From assembly GCA_021030915.1 (NCBI GenBank), contig JAGEMR010000098.1, positions 1 through 64,000 on the forward strand: DNA of 64,000 bases, in the 5' to 3' direction. This stretch comes from Astrothelium macrocarpum. Lineage: Eukaryota > Ascomycota > Dothideomycetes > Trypetheliales > Trypetheliaceae. Shown here in pieces: positions 44,401-53,532 of this stretch (the first letter of the stretch is position 1; the number at the start of each line of letters is the position of its first letter). The translations under genes and the position numbers were made by a program. The notes beneath the pieces are model-generated. The model ran no database searches and was not told the origin of the DNA. It worked only from the letters and a program-made list of their open reading frames with translations.

Positions 44401-45967
44401 CAAGCATGGGGCCAAACCGAATTGGGAGAAGGCAATATATCACTATGACATTGTTATTCAGAGCGTTGCGAGCGGTAGCCGATTATTTGCCGATCGAGAT
44501 TATGAGAATGAAGCCCAGCTAAAACATCTTCTCGAGAATAAGGCCATTTGGCTGAGAAGACTAGATCTTTTTGACGAGGCTTGCACTATTTATGACGGCT
44601 TGCTCAGGAAGAGCCCGGAAAACGATGAGATACGCCTTGAACTCATGTACACGTTATGTGAGGCACATCGTTTTGACGATGTCGTCGAGATGTTCCAAGA
44701 GTTGCGGCAAGAGATTGACCAAGACACCCAAAGAAGCCACTTATCACGATTCTTTCATAATATTAGCAACGCTTCAGCTTGGAATACCGGGATTCGTATA
44801 GCTCACCATACGGCGATTCGTAGAGTTTTCAAAGAGGTTGGAAATATGATGGAGATCAAAAATCACTATCGTCAAGCTATAGCTGATGCTAGCAAAGACA
44901 GGAATAAGCAGAACTCGGGAATGACGGATACATATTGTGATCTAGTCTACTATCTGGGTGTACTGATATACAAGCATGGAGACAGTGCACTAGAGCGGGA
45001 CGAAGCCATCCGATTGTGGGAAAAAATAATAACTATCGCAAAGACAGATGGCGATGTTGACGGCTCACAAGTAGATGCCGCCAGACGTCTTGCAAGAATA
45101 TACATTGCCAGAGCTATTGAGGGCGGTCGAGATTCAGAGGTGGCCAGTGAAATGCTCAAGAAACTTCAGGGCTTATCCCTTGCACTTGGTAGCGCCAAGG
45201 GCGAACTCATCGATGAGGACGAAATGGATACGGGAATTTCCCGTGCACAATTGCGTTCGCTGCTTGGTCGATACTATAGCGGGATAGGAGAAATGGAGAA
45301 GGCCAGAGAACAGCTTCGGCCTGATATTGAAGTGGCTATCAAGATTCTTTCAGACGAAGATCCCGATAATGACTATCAAGGATACCAGAAGCTTGGCGAG
45401 GCGTTGATGGATTTCGGCGATGACGCGAACGCCGTTGCTGCGTGGTGTTTGATCCAGCCTACGGAAGGACTCGGGTATTTTGGCATCTCTTCTGCTGTTA
45501 CTCCGGATGCAAATGGTACCGCTGATTCCGGGAGTAACAACGTAGATCAATCGACATCAGAGTCTTCCCAGCTAGAGTCAGCAAAAGGTGTTGAAAATAC
45601 GGGAATACCCCCTGCGCCACCACCGCTCCGACGCTCTAATACTTCCAATCTTACGCGGAGACTCGCTGGTCCAATTAGTTACTCTTGCGATGGGCGTTGT
45701 AAAACAAAGTGGACATATGCCGACGATATGTACGTTTGTCGCGAGTGTATTGATGTGCAATTCGATGCGCCATGCCTTGAGAAGCTTCGACAAGGGGAAA
45801 TTTTTCGAGATGTTTGTGACAGGGATCACAAGTTTTTGCATGTGCCCCCATGGGATGTTGAAAGCGCCAAACGAGCCAAGGAGGGCAAAGTCTTGATCGA
45901 TGGCAAGATTTGTAAGATTGAAACTTGGCTGGGGAGCATTAAACGAGAATGGGGCTTGGAGATATAA
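41453..45967 (+). CDS. NLR-like STAND protein: Goodbye-like N-domain, NACHT, TPR, C-terminal Cys/His module
   Basis: 1504 residues, no intron, ATG at 41453. The N-terminal 230 residues (LQAAWLDACAEFEKATGIDL...) fit the fungal Goodbye-type domain. A P-loop NTPase follows, with Walker A GEEGCGKS at about 306-313 and Walker B IFLVLDGTDEL at about 414-424, then LRIALTSRP. After a helical middle, TPR-like repeats run from about 940 (NLGVTYRECGHIPESIDEFN, then ASLAQAYAQEA) to about 1350. A disordered linker precedes a Cys/His cluster at about 1410-1465 (SCDGRCKTKW, YVCRECIDVQFDAPC, CDRDHKFLH) resembling a ZZ-type finger. Such proteins sense non-self in fungi and can trigger programmed cell death. 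Ligand unknown. Confidence 0.88.
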   Translation: MSTELPDLQAAWLDACAEFEKATGIDLASKAKGGSNANYGIKDRFDAAKAKDAESRQKINKAKTAVGNTMVAIERIGNVAAQGVSMVFGSPATITMSCISCLIDAGFEYKNIALNIEDLFSRIATTMERFQIYREYEKIMDPAVIFVAHRILMAVVSICGLCIKILHRNRLKKFLGVALFSYDGGIKDQLDCLQSLESQELQMKGTLTLVAAETNKRNIVSGFEEIKATESKIAKSVGQLNASSTDEKILDELKEKLGVDDQNSKEEFRACQDKFVSGTCSWLQDDPQYRAWSSVDESESSILILKGEEGCGKSYASSAIVRDLIVRYPQSRHDASRTSVAYYSLTRVGRKDAQNMKSSPSVRDALRSWVWQIVNNDLFYRKGIQAIFKQSSDLGDLSECWQELIVKQLDKDVTIFLVLDGTDELDDKGISDLATLLKALPTNLDTSGRLRIALTSRPPLIRKLDSQALIGSPIINLRDKNSSDIGNYIREKADILAIFQKQTPEVQELKRRVCSGLVEAIDGSFLLADIKLREIGSKYDPEEVMQIIERTKKQGINLNDSIVEDIRECNRTLNAREIQNLNTLLLWIIYAEWNFQIYELESVLFIQQGKSSLQPLVNEIREKFSAFFGLDNKKDEQYVTVTLKHDSIADFFKDISERRQSLDTPVPQALSKGEIRMVQHFIQKLCEQEIYDKLGLDAFFDQKLSQSDTSVLVDCENAQITMALGCLKVLTEELPKEADGLKLYATRYLYTHLKQIDLDSTLPHLKAELGPQLVKMLTDRATIQRSEEDPRYALSYNDNGVREILRLFRSSAVMKKVATLDGQGREWVEAVLNHDKPEIALLDNVAKVKAELWLTAEYATNVMKQFFWLYGYYNKVGVVGFEIASKLIKSQKKIVEEPSHKRLDRPPSTKGIEMSEVHNIFRMIQDAECSKESKPIPLRNLGVTYRECGHIPESIDEFNRALSIDANCLLARASLAQAYAQEAKHGAKPNWEKAIYHYDIVIQSVASGSRLFADRDYENEAQLKHLLENKAIWLRRLDLFDEACTIYDGLLRKSPENDEIRLELMYTLCEAHRFDDVVEMFQELRQEIDQDTQRSHLSRFFHNISNASAWNTGIRIAHHTAIRRVFKEVGNMMEIKNHYRQAIADASKDRNKQNSGMTDTYCDLVYYLGVLIYKHGDSALERDEAIRLWEKIITIAKTDGDVDGSQVDAARRLARIYIARAIEGGRDSEVASEMLKKLQGLSLALGSAKGELIDEDEMDTGISRAQLRSLLGRYYSGIGEMEKAREQLRPDIEVAIKILSDEDPDNDYQGYQKLGEALMDFGDDANAVAAWCLIQPTEGLGYFGISSAVTPDANGTADSGSNNVDQSTSESSQLESAKGVENTGIPPAPPPLRRSNTSNLTRRLAGPISYSCDGRCKTKWTYADDMYVCRECIDVQFDAPCLEKLRQGEIFRDVCDRDHKFLHVPPWDVESAKRAKEGKVLIDGKICKIETWLGSIKREWGLEI

Positions 45968-46218
45968 ATCGTCGTTAGGATCCAGTGATCCCGCCTAAAC
46001 CAATCGCGTTCGAGAAGAACACATTCGAGTTAATCTGTACTTTCAGCTAACTGTTTTTCTTGTATTTCTAGTCCTCTAGAATTCCATCTGGTCTTCCGAA
46101 AGATTACCTAATTACTGCCCACGACCAGCTTTGATTCAATCCGTCCCATGCACCCGACTTTGCGTCACAAATTTCGACTCACCGCAAAGACAAACTTGCG
46201 AGGCACCTGATCTCGCAT
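45968..46218. other. Short intergenic interval between convergent NLR and small gene
   Basis: No gene seen. Confidence 0.4.
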
Positions 46219-46660
46219 CTAGTATGGCATTTCCTGAGACGCGCAACCTATCTCTTGCGAGGAGCGGTAATAGTACTGCAGATGATCAGTGTATGCTCAG
46301 TAATCTCTGAACGTTCTCGCGTACTCACGTGTGCGCTATGCATGCGATCTCTTTTCTTGCTCGTGAGCTCTCCCTCATTCCGCTCCAGAATCACCCATCC
46401 GGTATCAAACTCATGGGGCTGCTCGTCCTCAGCCATTTGTCCCGCAACAAGCCCTCCCACACTTGCAGATCCTCCAACTCAGCTTCAAGACCTGCAAGAC
46501 TTGGTTCAAAGACGAAGTTGACCTCGAAAGGTCAGGTCAACCTACCTAGAGCCCTTCGCCAAACCCGACGCCCATGGCCCATGTTTCAATCCCAACCCAC
46601 CTGAGTCTTCCAGCCCACTTTAGTAACAAATGTGAGCACGTCTATCGTCATGTCCATGCC
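46219..46660 (-). pseudogene. Small spliced gene or decayed gene, model unresolved
   Basis: Several well-formed introns of 52-54 nt can be read on the minus strand: gtaagt at about 46729 to 46678 or nearby, gtaggt...cttgcag ending near 46483, and gtgagt...ctgcag at 46328-46276. Coding-like pieces are MDMTIDVLTFVTKVGWKTQ (from about 46655), LEAELEDLQVWEGL (about 46480-46440), and MAEDEQPHEFDTGWVILER with NEGELTSKKRDRMHSAH ending at 46329, then YYYRSSQEIGCASQEMPY and a stop at 46219. The coiled-coil piece and the piece after it are in different frames, so there is either an unseen intron, a one-base error, or a frameshift. Lies tail to tail with the NLR gene. No family recognised. Confidence 0.3.
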
Positions 46661-47641
46661 TACCTCTCTCAGTTCATAAGAGCTAGAACTTACTGCACCG
46701 ATGCCATGCACGCTTTGCACCTCACGCAAGACACAAAGCGATAAAGCAATAGTCTTCGAGACTATGGAAAGCTACATTTGACATTAGTAACCGGAGGTAG
46801 AGAAGAGCGGTTGGCTTCAAATTATTCCTGGTCTTTATCTCGTGGGATGGATTTGCACTTGTAAGCTTGGCTTACGATAAGACACGAATTTTGAGACGTT
46901 ATCACCATCATGTCAGTGGAAAAAAGATCGCGTTGGTGGGCCTGGGGTTTTCGATGTGGCGATCATGTCGCTTCATCGCGATGGATCCTACGGCAGTAGT
47001 CATGAGTAAAGATATTAAAGATTTTGTCGTTTGACGACATTGACTTTCCCACCATCCACAGGTCCATTTAGAAGCCATGAGCAGATCATGACAATGGTTA
47101 ATTTTTGGAAAAAGTCACGACGGCGAACTTCCCACATAAAGTTCCGACATTCGTTATCAATCTTAGGGACCCTGCAGGATCCAGACCTCTTCCGCTGTTG
47201 TGCTAGTGCTCAGCGATGTGATTAGTTAGTCTCTGCTTCTTCTCTAGTTAGGGATTGATCAGTTTTGTAGGAGATGCTGTACGGAAGAAAGCTGCGAACG
47301 GAGTGATGGGTGGAAGAAAAAGAGGATGTTAAAAGCATGTGAGCTTCGGACTGTAACAGCGATTTGTCACTTTGGAAGGCAGCCGTACGGCGGAGAAAGC
47401 ACCTAATCAAGCTTATGCACGTTGGCGTAAAAACTTAGTTTGGTATAACACAAACAGCGATACGTCCAATTAGCTTGTCTTGGATCGAGTGAATATTCTG
47501 AAATATAGTGTTAGAACTTGAAACAAAGCGAGACTGGAGTAATGGTTCTGCTGTTGATGCCCTTCGCGCGATATCAACTATTGTGAAAATCGAAATAATC
47601 ATAACTGCCACAAACAGGCATTGGATGTTTGGCGCGAGGTA
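46661..47641. other. Intergenic, no gene recognised
   Basis: Only short frames (47031-47225 plus, 47222-47410 minus). May hold a 5' exon of the unresolved small gene in its first 150 bases. Confidence 0.4.
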
Positions 47642-48458
47642 TCACGATATTTTTGTGCTCTCCTCCCTGAACATGTCTGCCGGAATATCGACCTCGACTT
47701 GCAGTGTTTCTTTCCTCATAAATGATGTGAACTGGCTCGCGAAAGCCGAGGCCAAGGTACTGGCACGGGTGACAATGTTAACCGCAGTAACTCCGTAGCC
47801 TCCCATTCCAGCGCTCTGAAGATGAGCAAAGATACCCTTGACAATGACACGTCCTAGTTTGCTTTGGACCATGGCGGAAATAGAGCCTACAAACGGAATA
47901 TGATGAGTTGCATCACTGAAAAGCACGCAAACAAAACTTACCCGCTTTTGAGCCACCCAAGCTGAATCCAAGACGACCAAGGATAGGACCACTCACTAGC
48001 TCAGGATAGCAGATCGTGATAGCATATCCGACCCATATGGTATACTTTGCTGCCTGAGTTGGATGGACGTGGATCCACTGGAGGACATTACTTAGTAACT
48101 GCCGGATTTCAATTTCACTTGCACACTGCTGGATATTATCCGAAATGATCGACAGCTGCGTGTATGCCGTATCCGACAAGTAATACATGTGGCTCCACAA
48201 CAGATCGAGCTCAAAATCCTTAGTCAAAGTAAAAAAGTGATGTGGGAAGTGCTCAGGGTGAACTTCCGGAACTGTTGAGAGCTCTGCAGAAACATTCCCC
48301 CAGCCATTGAACAATTCAGTACTTGTCGTCGGATTGGCACACTGAAGATTCGTTCTTATCGCGTTCTGAGGATCGCGTTGCAAGGCCGTCTGTGTTAAAG
48401 TTTTCGCATGGACGAGAAAAGTCACCGTAAATAGAAGGAGAATACCAAGGGGCATCAT
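47642..48458 (-). CDS. Secreted protein with interferon-6-16/ISG12-like segment
   Basis: Two exons: 48458-47942 and 47886-47642, with a 55-nt intron (gtaagt...ttgtag) that restores GGC. 253 residues. Signal peptide MMPLGILLLFTVTFLVHA. A helical middle part with few Cys. Then a glycine/alanine-rich hydrophobic stretch spanning the intron: GPILGRLGFSLGGSKAG, SISAMVQSKLGRVIVKGIFA, HLQSAGMGGYGV. Its spacing of small residues and the LQSAG core are those of the IFI6/IFI27 (ISG12) family. The C-terminal 50 residues are polar. Fungal members of this family are uncharacterised; a membrane-inserting role is an inference from the hydrophobic Gly-rich segment. Confidence 0.65.
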
Positions 48459-49149
48459 GATAGGGATAGATACTGAGATTTGTCATAAATCTGTGAAATG
48501 AGATACACTGGATTTGGAAGAGATGGGGTTAAATGATTCTACACGCTCTTTGCTGCCTACGATGAGCGGTGATAGTGTGGACGTTTGTGGGCTCTGCCAG
48601 GCTGATTTCTGGAGTATGTACAGCCCACCTACTCATTTTGCCAGGCTTTCTCGGCCTCATCGTGAATAAGGACCGGTAGATTTCTGTTGCCGATTCTGGC
48701 CAGTAGTGACTTGCACGAAAGTCACGAAAGGTACGTAAACTTTTAGGGAGAGAGTGAAAATGAAGCCAAAGCTCTGGAGATCTAGCGCGATCGGAAGGGG
48801 CCGAGCTTGGCTTCTGGTTCTCGATTGATCGTGCCAGCAACTAGAGACGTCATAATAATCTTGTTTCAAGCCACATCAATCAAAATCATGTCCTGTGATG
48901 CAGCTGACTAGAAGCATTCTAAAAATCTGAACAGTGTTCCTGCATGCTCCAAGTTCCTCTGTAATTCGAGCGTCCGCGTTTTGAACCTGCTCTTTGCTCT
49001 ACACTTTTCTGCTGTTTGCCCGCCAGCGTTATTCTTAAAATTTGGAATTTACATCGTCCACCATTGCTCTACGTCAGCTCAGTTTTTGTAAATTGCCATC
49101 TTCAAAAGCGTTCCACTGCAGAGCATTGGCCTTGCATAGTTTTCCAATC
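48459..49149. other. Divergent promoter region, secreted protein / DNA glycosylase
   Basis: No gene seen; minus-strand frames at 48529-48869 have no domain. The glycosylase frame is open upstream to 49042 but without an ATG. Confidence 0.4.
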
Positions 49150-50661
49150 ATGGTTCGAAGAACAACTCGTTCAACCACCGCCACTCAAACACCAGCGAAC
49201 GACGGGCCTGTAAATGACGAGCCTCAGCAGCTTTCGAGCCCACCAGCTACTCCAACACCTTCCAAGGGAAGAACCAGTACGCGCAATAAGTCCAAATCAG
49301 AGTCCTCCACCACTCGCCAGACGCCAAATTCCGTAGCTTCTCAAAAGCGCAGAGGACCAGCTTTCAAGGAAGAGGATGAGCAGGAGCTACCCCACAACCT
49401 TGGTGGCTCATCTAGTAACTTGAAACGAACCAACGATTCAAATGGCGTAGATTACACCCCGAATAAAAAGCCGCGTCAATCCAAGCGACACAACGCTCAA
49501 CAAGCCTCGCACACGGGCAAAGCTGAGCTATCTCCTGAACTCAATGATGACAAGGCTCAAATCAGCACGCCAAAATCACCCAAGAAAGGGAAAAAGTCGA
49601 AGGACCAAAGTTATGGGCTTACTCCAGGCGAAACTCCCTTCCCAGATTGGCCTCATCCAACTCCCGAGGAATGTCATGAGGTTGTGCGACAACTGTCTAA
49701 AGTTCATGGAGAAGTAAAGATACCGAAGACGATACCCACGCCGTCCCTAAATGTCGCTGGTTGTGGTGAAGTTCCCTCTGTACTTGACGCTTTGGTCCGC
49801 ACCAGGCTGAGTGCGGCAACATCTGGAACAAATTCTTCACGCGCGTTTCAAGGACTGGTGCAAAACTTCGGCATTATCGAAGAAGGGGTTGGGAAGGGTA
49901 GCGTGAATTGGGACAAAGTTCGTACTGCACCAACGCGGAAAGTTTTTGAAGCAATCAAGTGCGGAGGACTTGCAGATGTCAAAAGCAGAGATATCCAGTC
50001 CATCTTACAAATGGTCTACGAAGAGAATCAAGCGCGCCGCGAATCCTTGGTCAAAGCCGAGTCAGACGAGAATAATAAGGGACCAGAAGGGGTTGAGAAT
50101 GAGCCAGCTGGAGAGAAGAAAGAAGAGATTGAGCGCGCTGAATCTAACGTCTTATCCTTGGACCACCTTCACCTCCTTTCAAACGACGATGCTTTCGATC
50201 ATCTAATCAAGTACCCCGGAATCGGTCCTAAAACAGCATCCTGTGTTCTACTCTTCTGTCTACAGCGCCCAAGCTTTGCCGTAGATACTCATGTGTTTAG
50301 ACTTTGCAAATGGCTACGATGGGTGCCTCCAACAAAGGCTACACGAAACACGACATATAGTCACTGCGAGGTTCGAATTCCGGATGAATTGAAATATCCG
50401 TTGCATTATCTTCTCATCAAGCACGGAAAAACTTGTCCAAGATGTCGGGCAATTACGGGGGAGACAAGTGCGGATTGGGGCAAAGGCTGTCCAATCGAGC
50501 ATTTAGTAAAGCGAACCGGGACACGGAAAGGCGGGTTAGGAGGCTCGACTAAAAAGGCGAAGAAGAGCAAAAATGTCAGCATTGATGAAGAAGATGGAAG
50601 TAGTGATTTAAGTGATCTAGATGATTTCGATGAGGAGATTAAAGACGAGCAGGACGATTGA
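49150..50661 (+). CDS. HhH-GPD base-excision DNA glycosylase
   Basis: ATG at 49150, 503 residues. The first 180 residues are disordered, basic and Ser/Thr-rich (nuclear-type sequence KKPRQSKRH, KKGKKSKDQ). The catalytic part begins near 195 (FPDWPHPTPEECHEVVRQL). The helix-hairpin-helix LIKYPGIGPKTASCVLLF is at about 350-368, and the GPD-loop Asp is in FAVDTHVFRLCKW at about 376-388. The Lys in GPKTA sits where Nth-type bifunctional enzymes have their catalytic Lys. A Cys cluster follows (CPRC...GC), but not with the classical Nth iron-sulfur spacing. An insertion of about 60 acidic residues interrupts the domain. Excises damaged bases in the nucleus; lesion specificity unknown. Confidence 0.85.
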   Translation: MVRRTTRSTTATQTPANDGPVNDEPQQLSSPPATPTPSKGRTSTRNKSKSESSTTRQTPNSVASQKRRGPAFKEEDEQELPHNLGGSSSNLKRTNDSNGVDYTPNKKPRQSKRHNAQQASHTGKAELSPELNDDKAQISTPKSPKKGKKSKDQSYGLTPGETPFPDWPHPTPEECHEVVRQLSKVHGEVKIPKTIPTPSLNVAGCGEVPSVLDALVRTRLSAATSGTNSSRAFQGLVQNFGIIEEGVGKGSVNWDKVRTAPTRKVFEAIKCGGLADVKSRDIQSILQMVYEENQARRESLVKAESDENNKGPEGVENEPAGEKKEEIERAESNVLSLDHLHLLSNDDAFDHLIKYPGIGPKTASCVLLFCLQRPSFAVDTHVFRLCKWLRWVPPTKATRNTTYSHCEVRIPDELKYPLHYLLIKHGKTCPRCRAITGETSADWGKGCPIEHLVKRTGTRKGGLGGSTKKAKKSKNVSIDEEDGSSDLSDLDDFDEEIKDEQDD

Positions 50662-51039
50662 GGGAAGCGAGAAATTCAGACTCTGTACCAATAGGACCAC
50701 TGTATATCGAGCAAGAAGTAACAAAACCATTTCATTGTAACATCCCGCATTGAATTTCATTCTCATTTCAATTGTGAAATCATCCCTATGACGACATCGC
50801 GCTAGGCAGCAACGCGAAATCCCGTGCTAGCGCGTAAAGTGGACTATCTAATTTTGGTATAAGCGTTCGCTGGCCGTCAACACACTTTTTCCACATGTGA
50901 AATTCGCTATAGTCTCTCCCTGAGGCCGCACAAGGCAAGCAGAAAAGCCATGGTACATACGGATAATTAGTATCTCCATTGCGCCTCATGCGCCCCGCAA
51001 CCCAGTTTCTACCACGCATCCTAACATCCATCATCAACC
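50662..51039. other. Intergenic, promoter of the signal peptide peptidase gene
   Basis: No gene seen; a minus-strand frame at 50786-51055 lacks a domain. Confidence 0.4.
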
Positions 51040-53115
51040 ATGGCAGAGGCTCCAAGTCTCGACAACCTCAACATGGCCTCCCCAGGCCTTGCTTCCGAAT
51101 TGCTTGGGCGGGTCGCTTTCCATATCTCAGAGATGCAGCCTTTTTTTCCAATGTATCTTCACCTCATCCTCTCGGCGCTCTTTCCAATCTTCACTGGTGC
51201 GCACGCATCGCTCTCCCGGCCGTCATCTGCTGCAAAGCCTAACAAGCGCGACAAGGCCAAAGACAATGCAAAGGAAGATGATGATGATGAATATGAAGAA
51301 CGACAGACACGTATGGAGGGGCTATCGCCTACAGATGCTATCATGTTCCCGTTGCTAGCAGGAGCAACTCTGTCTGGATTATATTTTCTAATAAAGTGGC
51401 TTCAAAATGCAGCTCTGTTGAACAAGATTCTAAACTGGTACTTCTCAGGTTTTGCGGTATTCAGTGTCGGCAGATTGGCTACGGATACCTTACTTCTTCT
51501 GCAGAACTCGGTATTCCCAAAATACTATCTGGACAGTGGTCTCATGTGGAAATTCAGGGATGCGGAACGGAAGGCGATCACAGCGAACGATTCAGAATCC
51601 AAGGAGTGCTTCAAGGAATCGCCGCTGCCAGGCATACTCTCCAGGATTCCACTTCCGCGTATGGTAAACAACTCACTGTGGACTGTTCGTATACACCTCT
51701 CGAGAAAATTGATTACAAGGCTTCATGTCAGAAGGGTAGTGAGTGGCAAATTTTTAGTTGGCATTCCTGGTTTAGTAGGAGTGTCGATCGGCCTGTTCTG
51801 CGTGGTGTACTTCAACTTCGTGTCGCGTCCTTGGTTCCTCACGAATATTCTCGGCTTCGCGTTTGCCTACAGTGCGCTACAATTCATGTCTCCTACTACT
51901 TTTGGTACTGGAAGTCTGATCTTGGGCGCTTTGTTCCTATACGACATCTACTTTGTGTTCTACACACCTATGATGGTCACTGTCGCAAAGGAATTAGACG
52001 TTCCCATCAAACTATTGTTCCCAAGGCCGGCACCAGAAGGAGCTCCTCCAGATCAGATGAGCTTGTCGATGCTTGGACTGGGAGATATCGTACTTCCTGG
52101 AATCATGATGGGATTGGCGCTCAGATTTGATCTGTACATGTACTATCTCAAGAAGCAGCAACGGAAACAAGTTGTGCGCCCGAAAACAGAAAATGGAAAC
52201 TGTGATCCGAAAGATACAGAACATGATGATAAACTTGAGGAAACCTGCAATGAAATCCAGTGGGAAGTGGTGAAGGCTCCTTTTACGTCCGTCTCTGGGC
52301 AATGGGGTGATTGGTTCTGGTCGCTGTCTTGGAGCAACCTCCTGCTTCCCTCGTTTGCCAAGAAATCAAAATCGAAATCGGAGTTAGCTGAAGCCATTAC
52401 TTTCCCGAAGCCTTACTTTTACGCTTCCATCTCCGGTTATGTGCTTGGCATGTGCATTACGTTAGCAGTAATGCAGATTGCGGACCATGCGCAACCTGCG
52501 CTACTATATCTGGTTCCCGGCGTCGTGGGGTCTGTGTGGCTAACCGGGCTACTGAGAGGGGAGGTCAAAGAGATGTGGGCATATGACGAGACGGCCGAGG
52601 AAGATCAAGAAGACAAGCAAAGGGAAAAGGACAAAACGCAAGCTGGTCACCACGAAGAGAAGGCTAGCCGTAAAAGCATTTTTTCTGTCGAGGCGAAAGT
52701 TGAAAAGTCTGATTCTAAGAAAACGGGCGCAAACACATCTATCGATAAAGCAAATGATGACCGAGCATCAACTCATTCGAAGGCCGGAGAGACTAGTGAT
52801 GGTGAAGAGGAGCTGAACCATGACAAAAGAAAGAATTCAGGATCAGGCCGTGGCAAGAGCTCCAGTACAGACGTTTTCTCTCGCGATCGCCCTAACGAAT
52901 TGATATTTTTCTCTGTCACCCTGCCGCCTATTAAAGCCAGGAATTCTGAGGATAGTCGGCCTTCGTCTTCAGAGAGCTTTGGCAAAGACGAGACTATCAA
53001 GGGTGAGAATGGCTCGGCCTGGAGTGGAATTACTCCTTCTGCGCCTGATGGCCCGAGGGTACAGAGGCGGGAGGTCAATGGTGAGCCATCGGGCAAGAGA
53101 CAGAGAGTCTCCTGA
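51040..53115 (+). CDS. Signal peptide peptidase (intramembrane aspartyl protease)
   Basis: 691 residues, no intron. Multi-pass ER membrane protease that cuts leftover signal peptides and some tail-anchored proteins within the bilayer. Catalytic motifs are YDIYFVF at about 303-309, GLGDIVLPG at about 346-354, and the PALL motif in QPALLYLVPG at about 486-495. At least eight hydrophobic segments. A lumenal/cytosolic insertion of about 70 residues with Lys/Asp-rich sequence lies between GLGD and PALL, and the C-terminal 180 residues are long, charged and disordered compared with animal SPP. Ortholog of H13/SppA-type enzymes; in Aspergillus SppA participates in hypoxia/sterol regulator cleavage. 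Confidence 0.93.
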   Translation: MAEAPSLDNLNMASPGLASELLGRVAFHISEMQPFFPMYLHLILSALFPIFTGAHASLSRPSSAAKPNKRDKAKDNAKEDDDDEYEERQTRMEGLSPTDAIMFPLLAGATLSGLYFLIKWLQNAALLNKILNWYFSGFAVFSVGRLATDTLLLLQNSVFPKYYLDSGLMWKFRDAERKAITANDSESKECFKESPLPGILSRIPLPRMVNNSLWTVRIHLSRKLITRLHVRRVVSGKFLVGIPGLVGVSIGLFCVVYFNFVSRPWFLTNILGFAFAYSALQFMSPTTFGTGSLILGALFLYDIYFVFYTPMMVTVAKELDVPIKLLFPRPAPEGAPPDQMSLSMLGLGDIVLPGIMMGLALRFDLYMYYLKKQQRKQVVRPKTENGNCDPKDTEHDDKLEETCNEIQWEVVKAPFTSVSGQWGDWFWSLSWSNLLLPSFAKKSKSKSELAEAITFPKPYFYASISGYVLGMCITLAVMQIADHAQPALLYLVPGVVGSVWLTGLLRGEVKEMWAYDETAEEDQEDKQREKDKTQAGHHEEKASRKSIFSVEAKVEKSDSKKTGANTSIDKANDDRASTHSKAGETSDGEEELNHDKRKNSGSGRGKSSSTDVFSRDRPNELIFFSVTLPPIKARNSEDSRPSSSESFGKDETIKGENGSAWSGITPSAPDGPRVQRREVNGEPSGKRQRVS

Positions 53116-53532
53116 TACAAGCAGAGACTTTCGATACATGTTTTCGAGATTTGCAACAGAAGCATAGCGGTCGGCGCAAAGATATTATGATGATCAAAGC
53201 AGGGCGTAGATAGGCTTAATAGGCTTAAAAGGCTTAAAAGGCTTAAAAGGCTTTTAGCATAAAACTCGGTTCACAGAAGAACCTTAATGATACGCTTATA
53301 TCACATTCAACGAGTGTGGGCTTGAGCTTGAAGATTATAATATTAAAACTTTTCTCTGGAACGTGGTTGGTTTTCGGAGTCTTTCATTTCCTACTGTAGA
53401 TGAACACAAAGGACAACGCGCCCACGGACGCGACGAGGTGCGGACGCTTTTTGGTGGGGTTGATTTTCTGCGCGACGTCTTCGAACGACTTTAAAGATTA
53501 GGCCTCACCTTGATTCTTCAAATAACTTTCGC
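53116..53532. other. Intergenic with a 9-bp tandem repeat
   Basis: Contains the minisatellite at 53210-53254 and the promoter of the arginyl-tRNA synthetase gene. No gene seen. Confidence 0.45.
53210..53254. repeat. Five copies of a 9-bp unit
   Basis: Units ataggctta, ataggctta, aaaggctta, aaaggctta, aaaggcttt without gaps. About 95 bases after the stop of the signal peptide peptidase gene, so probably in its 3' UTR or terminator region. Confidence 0.9.
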
